Shown here one piece after another: positions 17,186-24,874 of a stretch of 64,000 nt of DNA (positions are counted from its first letter, which is position 1; each line of letters opens with the position of its first letter). The notes beneath the pieces were generated by a model. That model saw nothing but the letters and a program-made list of their open reading frames with translations, did no database searches and was not told the origin of the DNA. Position numbers and translations under genes: made by a program. The stretch is from Segatella cerevisiae. GTDB lineage: Bacteria; Bacteroidota; Bacteroidia; Bacteroidales; Bacteroidaceae. The stretch covers positions 149,656-213,655 of the forward strand of contig NZ_JAMXLY010000001.1 in the NCBI RefSeq assembly GCF_024054555.1, read 5' to 3'.

Positions 17186-19645
17186 CTATTCTGACACGAG
17201 GTGCAGGGCATCTGATTTCAAGTCCACACCTTTGGCAGTGAGCGTCACTTGACCTGGGGTCTTTGCAGATTCCAGTACGACCAGACATTTCCCGAAGAAA
17301 GCTTTCCGCTTATTGTCCTTGAAACGTTCCATGGAAAATTCACTTCCGTTATCAACGCCAGCAATCGTAGCTGCACCGTCTACATCAAAATAGATCTCGT
17401 TTTCTGCATTAGGACAGAGATTTCCATCTTTATCCACGACCTCAACCGTCACAAAAGCCAAACTCTTCCCATTGGCAAGGAGTTTCATGCGGTCTGTCGT
17501 CAGTCGGATATGATCAGGAGCACCTGCAGTATGGATTTCCTGTTCACGGACAACTTTTCCATTCCGGCGCGCAACAACCTTTACTGTACCCGGTTCAAAT
17601 TTCACACGCCACATCACGTGATACTGATGGTCATTGGCTTTCTTGCGGACGCCCTGACTTTTACCGTTAACGAACAATTCCACCTCATCGGCATGATTGT
17701 AATAGCACCACATATCGATCGTCTGACCCGGCAGCCAGTTCCAGTGTGGGAACAAATGCAGGACATCGCGGTTGGTCCATTCGCTCTGATACATGTAATA
17801 TACATCCTTGGGAAATCCTGCGAGGTCGATGATACCGAAATAACTGCTTCGGGCAGGGAAACTATAAGGTGTCGGTTCCCCGATGTAATCCCAACCAGTC
17901 CAGATAAACTGTCCGCAACAATAAGGCGTGTGTTTCACGACGTCCCAAGTTTCCTCATGTGTACTACTCCATGGCGTATGCATATTGTCATAAGCTGAGC
18001 ACATCATAGAAGGATCGGTATAAGAACGGTCCCATCTGTTGGGGACAACGAATATAGAATCCGAAGGCATCTGGTAATACCCCCTTGTCATCAGCGCACT
18101 CACGCTTTCTGTCATCAAGAAAGGTTTATTCGGGAAATTCTTAGGTACATCCTTGATCCACTGATGGTGGTAGTTATACCCAATGATATCCAAAGCCCCG
18201 CTTTTGAAAAGGTGATTATTCGGATTAGGTTCATTACAACCTGCCGTAATAGGACGTGTCCGGTCGTATTTCTTCACAATATCTGCCAAGTGAATGGTGA
18301 GCAAAGAATTCGGGGAGAGTTTGCTGGATTGAGCAAGTGTCGAAGCATCATGGCCGGCGTTGAGCAGCAAGTTTGCCTGTTCCAAAGTCAACTCGTCATT
18401 TCCTTTAGACGTCCACTGTTCCAGGACCTCGTTGCCGATACTCCACATCAAGATGGAAGGATGATTGCGGTCCCGGATAACCATATCGGTCAGATCCCTT
18501 TCGTGCCATTTGTCGAAGAAGCGGGCATAGTCATTCTTTGTCTTCTTTCTCCGCCACATATCAAAGGCCTCGTCCATGACAATGAAGCCCATGGTATCGC
18601 ACATATTCAGGAGTTCCGGTGCTGGAGGATTATGGGAACAGCGGATGGCGTTGCATCCCATATCTTTCAACATCTGCAACTGGCGATGGAGTGCATCCTC
18701 ATTCAGTGCAGCCCCGAGACATCCGAAATCATGATGGTCGCAAACCCCATTGAGTTTGATGTTCTTTCCATTCAACCAGAAACCGGTTTTAGGGTCAAAG
18801 CGGAAAGCCCGGAAACCTGTTGTCGTCGACTCCGTATCGACTACTTGGCCGTGCAGAAGAACCTGAGCGGTCACCTGATAGACACAAGGATGGCTGATGG
18901 ACCATAACTGTGGCGCACGGACTTTCAGTTGTATTGATTGCCGGCTGCTCTCCTTCTTGGCAACGACACGTCCCGCAGGATCCAATACGGTATATCGAAA
19001 AACAGGAGACTGACCATTGGCGACTTTGCCTTCCAGAGCGACATCCACATTCATACGTCCATTCGCCTGAGAGATCACGTGCATTCCCCAGTGTGCAATA
19101 TGGAGGTCAGATGTACCCACGACCCACACATGCCTGTAGATGCCGCAACCACTATACCAGCGGGAATTAGGCTGGTCACTGTTGTCCACCTTTACAGCCA
19201 GGACATTCTCACCCGTCTTATTTAAATAAGGTGTAAGTTCATAGCGGAAGGAACTGTATCCATAAGGCCGGTTACCCAATTCATGACCATTCAGATAAAC
19301 CGTTGAGTTCATATAAACACCATCGAAATCGATATAGTAATGTGCAGCCTTACCTTGACCAGGAAGATCGGATACCGTGAAATGCTTGCGATACCAACCT
19401 ATCCCCCCGGGAAGGGCACCGCCCCCCGCACCACTGGGATTGGAATCACTGAAGTCCCCCTCTATAGCCCAGTCGTGGGGCAGGTCGAGTTTTCTCCAGT
19501 TAGCATCCTGAAAACCCTCTGATGACATTTGGGCATCATTGCCGAGGAAAAATAACCATCCATTATCAAAACAGTTTTTCTCCCCTGCCTGAATTCCAAG
19601 CGAACAGATCCATAAAAGAAATACGGACATTACCCATTTTTTCAT
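17186..19645 (-). CDS. Glycoside hydrolase family 2, probable exported beta-galactosidase
   Basis: The 819-residue enzyme has a signal peptide (1-20), a GH2 sugar-binding domain (about 25-180), an immunoglobulin-like domain (about 185-285), a TIM barrel (about 290-590) and C-terminal DUF4982-type and Ig-like domains (about 600-815). The predicted acid/base is Glu406 in WSIGNE and the nucleophile Glu513 in FLMTES. GH2 covers beta-galactosidase, beta-mannosidase and beta-glucuronidase; the DUF4982 layout favours beta-galactosidase. It follows the GH31 gene by 83 bases on the same strand, so both are probably one operon. Confidence 0.92.
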   Translation of the reverse strand: MKKWVMSVFLLWICSLGIQAGEKNCFDNGWLFFLGNDAQMSSEGFQDANWRKLDLPHDWAIEGDFSDSNPSGAGGGALPGGIGWYRKHFTVSDLPGQGKAAHYYIDFDGVYMNSTVYLNGHELGNRPYGYSSFRYELTPYLNKTGENVLAVKVDNSDQPNSRWYSGCGIYRHVWVVGTSDLHIAHWGMHVISQANGRMNVDVALEGKVANGQSPVFRYTVLDPAGRVVAKKESSRQSIQLKVRAPQLWSISHPCVYQVTAQVLLHGQVVDTESTTTGFRAFRFDPKTGFWLNGKNIKLNGVCDHHDFGCLGAALNEDALHRQLQMLKDMGCNAIRCSHNPPAPELLNMCDTMGFIVMDEAFDMWRRKKTKNDYARFFDKWHERDLTDMVIRDRNHPSILMWSIGNEVLEQWTSKGNDELTLEQANLLLNAGHDASTLAQSSKLSPNSLLTIHLADIVKKYDRTRPITAGCNEPNPNNHLFKSGALDIIGYNYHHQWIKDVPKNFPNKPFLMTESVSALMTRGYYQMPSDSIFVVPNRWDRSYTDPSMMCSAYDNMHTPWSSTHEETWDVVKHTPYCCGQFIWTGWDYIGEPTPYSFPARSSYFGIIDLAGFPKDVYYMYQSEWTNRDVLHLFPHWNWLPGQTIDMWCYYNHADEVELFVNGKSQGVRKKANDHQYHVMWRVKFEPGTVKVVARRNGKVVREQEIHTAGAPDHIRLTTDRMKLLANGKSLAFVTVEVVDKDGNLCPNAENEIYFDVDGAATIAGVDNGSEFSMERFKDNKRKAFFGKCLVVLESAKTPGQVTLTAKGVDLKSDALHLVSE

Positions 19646-19728
19646 TGTCTATTTGTTTCTAAAGTTGATATTATATGACTTAAATGATTTCATTCCAATT
19701 CATCTAACACATGTTGCAAAGCCCGAAT

Positions 19729-22677
19729 TTACTGAAGCCTGACGCTCACTTCCTGCCCGTCGTAAGCGATCATAACTCCGTCTGAATGTTCCAGATCCAA
19801 AGGATGAGACTGACCGGGACGTACGAAGACAACATGGAAACGCCGCTTGCGCAACATCCCTTTAAAAGAGCCCTTACGCTTGCCGATCGTCAAAGTTTTA
19901 TGCGCTTCACTGTAAGAAAGAGGGATCTCGGCATACTCCCCTTTCTCATAATTATAATTGACACCCTCATCCTCATAGAGCATGAATTTTCCATCAGTTC
20001 CCTGATAGACATACAAGTCTATCAATTCTGCCGGCGTCTCGTCACTCCACTCTACAGCAGGTCCGAAAGGAATGATCGCCCCCTCCGGAACAAAGACAGG
20101 GATACGGCTATAAGGGGCCGCAGCCACAATCGTCTGTCCTCCGGCATAATGCTTCCCAGACCATAGGTCATACCATCCCCGTTGTTTAGGCAGATACACA
20201 CGACGGCAGCGTGCCAGGTAGCGTGTCACAGGACAAGCCATGAAAGCAGGACCGAACATCCACTGATCCTTGATGTCATACACTTTCGGATCCCCATTGA
20301 AATCCATCACCAATGCTCTCATCAAGGTATAGTCCCGGAAGTGGACAGCCCCGTCCAAACTGTACAAATAAGGCATCATCCGATAGCGGAAACGGTCTGT
20401 GGAAACAATTGCCTGATAGGCAGGATGATTATCTGGAGCAATGTTCCAGACTTCCCGTAAAGGCCATTGTCCGTGTGTACGATAGAGGGGGACAAAGCAA
20501 CCCAATTCGTTCCATCTTGTCTGTAGTTCCCGCCATTCCTTGAGATCCTTGTTCTCGTTCCCAGTCCGGTCAAAAAGAGCCTGGGCAGCCATATACCTAT
20601 TTTCCACGGAGAAGCCTCCTATATCCATGCCCCAGAAGGGCAGTCCGGACAAGGAATAGTTCAGTCCGGCCGTAATCTGAGCACTCATGTCTTCCCAACG
20701 GGTCCCAATATCTCCGCTCCAAGTTGCTGTACCATAACGTTGCAGACCGGCGAAGCCACTTCGGGTCAGAAGAAAGACCCGCTGATCCGGATTCGCCTGA
20801 CGCTGCCCATTGTAAATGGCCTCTGCGTTCATGAGCGCATAGGCATTGAAATATTCCGTACTCGAACCCAAATAGGTAGGACCACACAGGGCTTTACGAT
20901 ACCACATCGGCGTGCAATCCCGAACATTCGGCTCTGAAGCATCCATCCACCAGGCATCGATTCCAAAATGGTATTTACTGTACAAACTGTCATTCAATTG
21001 ATTCCAGAACATCTGCCGGGCTCCGGGAGCATAGGCATCATAGAAAGAGCCAGTATAGCCCAACCAGTCCTTGATGGAATCTTCTACAGCCTGATGATAG
21101 ATCCAACCGTGTGAATCAAGTTCCTTGTAGTTCTTGACAGTGGTATAGAATTTCGGCCAAACAGAAATCATAAAACGCCCGTGCAACTGATGGATGCTGT
21201 CCAGCATGGCCTGGGGATTGGGATAACGGGCCGCCTCGAAAGTATGGTCGCCCCATGAATCGATCTTCCAGTAATTCCAGTCCTGCACGATATTGTCAAC
21301 GGGGATATGCCGCTTGCGAAATTCCGCCATGGTTTGCTCAACTTCAAAACTGTTATGATAACGTTCCCGACTCTGCCAGAAGCCTAAAGTCCATTTTGGA
21401 TAGACCGGTGCTTTTCCTGTAAGCGTACGATAACCGGATATGACATCATCCAGATTCTCACCTGCCACAAAACAGTAATCTATATCCCGGCTCATCTCAC
21501 TCCAAATACTCAGTTTGCCCTGCTCGACATCACTCTCAGGTGTTGCAGCCCGCAGACCACAATAACTGACATCACCGTCAGGACTCCACTCTATGCGCAC
21601 AGGTACCTTCAGGCCCTTCTTCAAATGGAAAATGAATTTCCAGGCATTTGGATTCCAAGCTGCACGCCAGCGCTCCGGGACAACCAATTTGCCTCCCAGA
21701 TACATTTTGATATAACCGGCATAGTAAAGGATAAAATGATAATTATTATCAACAGGTGCCTGCAGGTAACCTTCATAGACGACCTTCGCCCCACTCAGGG
21801 AAAAACCTTGGGGAAAGTTCTGTATCCCGCCATGGTCAGTAGCATTCGCTATCTTCGATTGGGGCGGACAAGCATATTCAAAATAGAGGGAATCTTCCCG
21901 CCGGACCAAAGTCTTGCCCGCCTTATCCGTATAGACTCCCGTCAACGCTCCCGCCTTCCCGTTCCTGTCATACAAAGTGAATGCATGATTAAGTTGCTGA
22001 TAAGGATTGGGATTTCCAAAGCGGCAATAGGAATAACTGTCCCATAAGATCCCATAATTGTGGTTGCTCACGACAAAAGGGACACTCACCTTGGTATTAT
22101 ACTGGAAAAGGTCTTCATTGAGTCCTTTCATATCCAGTTCTCCTGCCTGATGCTGTCCTAACCCATAGAAAGCCTCATCAGAAGGACTGTCAAAGAGAAT
22201 CCGATAAGACCAGCCTTTTCGCTGCGCATCCGTAAGATGTCCCACGCCTATATCACGAGTCGGCACAACATAGGGTCGGATCATCTTGCCGCCATGAGCC
22301 GTCTCCTGAAGGTAAAGACGGTTATCAGGATGATAGAATGCGACACGGCCTGTCTTCAAGTTGACCCCTGCCTTTATCTTGGAAGTCCGGACAACGACAA
22401 TATCCCCCTCTCTGGCAACCCGAAAATCAGGGCTGACGGTCTGAGGCACGATAATCAGACTCTGCTTGACAGAAAACGAGTCCTCTGCGGTAGCACGTAC
22501 ACGTATGATTTGGTCGCCTACCACCTGAAGACAAACCAATCGAGGTCCATCTTGTTCAGGAGATTGGAGACGGACAATAATTTGATTGCCGTTCTGCACG
22601 AAATCTGCTGCTGAAACTGCGGCAGCAAATAAAAGGAAAACGGCGGAGAGCATCCATTTAGTGATCTTCATGTTCAT
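19729..22677 (-). CDS. Glycoside hydrolase family 31 with PA14 insert, probable alpha-xylosidase
   Basis: GH31 enzymes release alpha-linked glucose or xylose. The order is a signal peptide ending AVSA, an N-terminal beta-sandwich, a PA14-like insert (about residues 263-380), the TIM barrel with nucleophile Asp579 in DAWWMD and acid/base Asp656 in WSGDIG, and C-terminal beta domains. The PA14 insert is the arrangement of Bacteroides xyloglucan alpha-xylosidases, so that substrate is likely but not proven. The start is ATG 22677 (or 22671). An earlier in-frame TTG at 22698 falls in the promoter -7 box and cannot be used. Confidence 0.92.
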   Translation of the reverse strand: MNMKITKWMLSAVFLLFAAAVSAADFVQNGNQIIVRLQSPEQDGPRLVCLQVVGDQIIRVRATAEDSFSVKQSLIIVPQTVSPDFRVAREGDIVVVRTSKIKAGVNLKTGRVAFYHPDNRLYLQETAHGGKMIRPYVVPTRDIGVGHLTDAQRKGWSYRILFDSPSDEAFYGLGQHQAGELDMKGLNEDLFQYNTKVSVPFVVSNHNYGILWDSYSYCRFGNPNPYQQLNHAFTLYDRNGKAGALTGVYTDKAGKTLVRREDSLYFEYACPPQSKIANATDHGGIQNFPQGFSLSGAKVVYEGYLQAPVDNNYHFILYYAGYIKMYLGGKLVVPERWRAAWNPNAWKFIFHLKKGLKVPVRIEWSPDGDVSYCGLRAATPESDVEQGKLSIWSEMSRDIDYCFVAGENLDDVISGYRTLTGKAPVYPKWTLGFWQSRERYHNSFEVEQTMAEFRKRHIPVDNIVQDWNYWKIDSWGDHTFEAARYPNPQAMLDSIHQLHGRFMISVWPKFYTTVKNYKELDSHGWIYHQAVEDSIKDWLGYTGSFYDAYAPGARQMFWNQLNDSLYSKYHFGIDAWWMDASEPNVRDCTPMWYRKALCGPTYLGSSTEYFNAYALMNAEAIYNGQRQANPDQRVFLLTRSGFAGLQRYGTATWSGDIGTRWEDMSAQITAGLNYSLSGLPFWGMDIGGFSVENRYMAAQALFDRTGNENKDLKEWRELQTRWNELGCFVPLYRTHGQWPLREVWNIAPDNHPAYQAIVSTDRFRYRMMPYLYSLDGAVHFRDYTLMRALVMDFNGDPKVYDIKDQWMFGPAFMACPVTRYLARCRRVYLPKQRGWYDLWSGKHYAGGQTIVAAAPYSRIPVFVPEGAIIPFGPAVEWSDETPAELIDLYVYQGTDGKFMLYEDEGVNYNYEKGEYAEIPLSYSEAHKTLTIGKRKGSFKGMLRKRRFHVVFVRPGQSHPLDLEHSDGVMIAYDGQEVSVRLQ

Positions 22678-22695
22678 TAAGTAATAGTTACTTTG

Positions 22696-22703
22696 CAAAG
22701 ATA
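22696..22703 (-). promoter_or_regulatory. Promoter -7 box for the GH31-GH2 genes
   Basis: The minus strand reads TATCTTTG, 18 bases before the chosen GH31 start. Its last three bases are the TTG that would otherwise look like a start codon. Confidence 0.65.
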
Positions 22704-22799
22704 GCTACAATTTTCCGAATATCATAGATCATAATGTTGCTAAAAAAGGAATGAGATGATGACATTTGCTGAACATGCTCTATATTGTTAAGTAGATAT

Positions 22800-23813
22800 T
22801 TATTGTTTCTCAGAACTTTCACGGATTTTCAGGATCATCGGGACAACTTCCTGGCGCACACCCGACTCTCCAGCAATATTCTCAAGGAGGAGTTGGCAGG
22901 CTTTGCACCCCGTCTCATGTGCCTGATCCATAATTGCCGAAAGTTTCGGGGTTACAAAAGCGGCACTATCACCGTCAGTAAAACCGATAATCGCTACATC
23001 TTCAGGAATATGCAACTCACAACTCTTGATGGCATCGAAAGCGGCATAAGTGATGATATCGTTAAAGGCCAAGATGGCATCAGGCCGATGCTCACTCTTC
23101 AAGAGTTCAACCGTATGGCTGCGGGCAATATCAAAATCGATCTTGTCACAGATCACCAACGACCGGTCTATGGGTATTCTGTTTTCCCTTAAAGCCTGCA
23201 GATAACCGTGTTTACGGCGTCTGACCATGTTCAACGTGTTCGGACCGCCAATGAAAGCAATCCGTCTCGACCCTTTATCTATCAGATGCTGTGTGGCCTC
23301 CTGTGCGGCGACATCGCCATTGGCCACGACCGTCGAAAACTTGTCCTCCAAACAGGTTCGTCCGAAGAAGACCAAAGGTTCTCCCATCTTGTGAAGCATC
23401 TCATAATGGCTGTAATCTACCGTATCCTGTGCCAGACAGGCGATGATACCCTCCACGTGCATATCCAGGAAATTGTCTATAGCGCGGTCTTCACGCAGAT
23501 GACTTTCGTGGGAGTTGGCGGAAATGACAGAATAACCTTTTTTGGAAGCATAGTCCTCGACCCCATCCAAGACAGCGGCGAAATAATGCGTCACAAGATT
23601 CGGTACAATCACGCCTATCACTTTGGGCGCCTCTTTCCGAAGGCTTTGGGCAAAAGGGTTCGGGCGGTAATTCATCTGTTTGGCAAGAGCCTTGACCCTC
23701 GCCGTCATTGCCTCGCCCACCTCATGACTGTCCCGCAATGCCCTGGAGACGGTAGCGATACTTACTCCAAGTTTGTCGGCCAAGTCTTTCAAAGATGTAC
23801 GATGCTGCTTCAT
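22800..23813 (-). CDS. LacI family transcriptional regulator
   Basis: The 337-residue protein has the LacI helix-turn-helix at residues 6-30 (SLKDLADKLGVSIATVSRALR), the hinge helix around NPFAQSLRK and a periplasmic-binding-protein-like sensor domain (about 62-335). It lies upstream of, and in the same direction as, the GH31 and GH2 genes, with a separate promoter for those, so it probably controls them in response to a released sugar. Ligand unknown. Confidence 0.93.
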   Translation of the reverse strand: MKQHRTSLKDLADKLGVSIATVSRALRDSHEVGEAMTARVKALAKQMNYRPNPFAQSLRKEAPKVIGVIVPNLVTHYFAAVLDGVEDYASKKGYSVISANSHESHLREDRAIDNFLDMHVEGIIACLAQDTVDYSHYEMLHKMGEPLVFFGRTCLEDKFSTVVANGDVAAQEATQHLIDKGSRRIAFIGGPNTLNMVRRRKHGYLQALRENRIPIDRSLVICDKIDFDIARSHTVELLKSEHRPDAILAFNDIITYAAFDAIKSCELHIPEDVAIIGFTDGDSAAFVTPKLSAIMDQAHETGCKACQLLLENIAGESGVRQEVVPMILKIRESSEKQ

Positions 23814-23893
23814 TGATCACATTTTTAATGGTATTGTTCCGTCAGCAATCCCGCAACTTATAATGAGGGATTTACGGAACCATATATTTTCCA

Positions 23894-23936
23894 CAAAGAT
23901 AGCAAAAGTATGGAAAAAGCGCTAACGTTTACGTAA
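23894..23936 (-). promoter_or_regulatory. Promoter and candidate operator of the LacI-family gene
   Basis: The minus strand has a -7 box TATCTTTG (23894-23901). Just upstream, where the -33 element would be, plus-strand bases 23918-23936 contain AGCGCT, AACGTT and TTACGTAA, three short palindromes in a row. The AACGTT core is of the kind bound by LacI-family proteins, so autoregulation is plausible. I do not see the same sequence ahead of the GH31 gene. Confidence 0.5.
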
Positions 23937-24038
23937 GTTTTTGTCATTTTTTGAATACAAAGATCGTCTAAATATACTATATTTGCAGGAAAAGCATGTG
24001 AATGTGTAATGAAGATAATAAGTTAGTTGGAAACAAAA

Positions 24039-24072
24039 AGGCTTAAAATTGTCGGGAGACACTTTTAAGCCT
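24039..24072 (-). terminator. Intrinsic terminator of the response regulator gene
   Basis: AGGCTTAAAA and TTTTAAGCCT form a 10-base stem; read on the minus strand it is followed by five T residues. It lies 60 bases after the stop of the gene at 24133. Bases 23937-24038 hold nothing recognisable. Confidence 0.8.
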
Positions 24073-24132
24073 TCATCATTCTTTAGGGTTGGTCTGGAAA
24101 AAGAACACAGACAAACGCTGCGCTTTTTCAAG

Positions 24133-24771
24133 TCAGATATAATACTCAGCTGAATCCACAAGTCCTGCACGGAGTGCATATCTCGTCGCTTCATGGATAT
24201 TGTTGACACCCAACTTACGAAAGATATTCTTACGGTGGGTATTGATGGTATGGAAACTGGAGAAGCGTTTGGCAGCAATCTCTTTTGTCGTCATCCCCAA
24301 GGCAATATCTTTCAGGATCTCCGTTTCTGTCTTAGTCAATTTTACGGTTTCCTCATCGTTGTTTTCCGGTTTCAGCAGCATCTCCGTGACCATCTGGCAA
24401 ATATACCGCCTGCCACGGATCGCAAAGCTTATCGCTTCCCGGATCTCAGACATGGGAGATTCCTTCAGAAGGATACTGAAATCATTATTGCTGGCAAGGA
24501 TACGGCGGACGAAATCCAAACTCAGGTTTTCTGAGAAAAGCAACCAATGGACCTTTGGAAAACGGGAATTAAGGATCAGAAGTTCTTCGATGTCATTAAT
24601 ATCAAAAAGCGTATAGTCAAGGATGACCACAGCCTTCTCCTGAACTTTCAAAGCTTCCAGAAGTTCATCTTTATCTTCAGTATACTTGTACTCTGTGCCC
24701 GTTATACCATCAATGACATAAATCAATCCTGCACGAGTGATATCTTGTTTATCAGCGAGGTATATCTTCAT
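24133..24771 (-). CDS. LuxR-type response regulator with an atypical receiver domain
   Basis: The 212-residue protein has a receiver-like domain (1-120) with the likely phospho-acceptor Asp52 in VILDYT and conserved Lys in LLKESP, and a C-terminal LuxR helix-turn-helix (about 147-205; LTKTETEILKDIALGMTTKEIA). The usual second acidic residue after Asp7 is Lys8, so magnesium binding and phosphorylation may be altered. No histidine kinase is adjacent. The start is ATG 24771; an earlier TTG at 24792 lies in the promoter box. Confidence 0.88.
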   Translation of the reverse strand: MKIYLADKQDITRAGLIYVIDGITGTEYKYTEDKDELLEALKVQEKAVVILDYTLFDINDIEELLILNSRFPKVHWLLFSENLSLDFVRRILASNNDFSILLKESPMSEIREAISFAIRGRRYICQMVTEMLLKPENNDEETVKLTKTETEILKDIALGMTTKEIAAKRFSSFHTINTHRKNIFRKLGVNNIHEATRYALRAGLVDSAEYYI

Positions 24772-24789
24772 TAGTATTACAATTTGTCG

Positions 24790-24797
24790 CAAATATA
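24790..24797 (-). promoter_or_regulatory. Promoter -7 box for the response regulator
   Basis: The minus strand reads TATATTTG, 18 bases before the ATG at 24771. Confidence 0.6.
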
Positions 24798-24874
24798 GTA
24801 ATTTCTATTGAGAAATAAAAGTATTTTTGACAAAAAGTAAGTATTATGACATTGCTGATTGTCTTTTGACACCA

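Noticed and set aside
17186..23813. Complete polysaccharide utilisation locus
   Set aside because: No SusC/SusD-like pair or hybrid two-component regulator is present; only two hydrolases and a LacI regulator.
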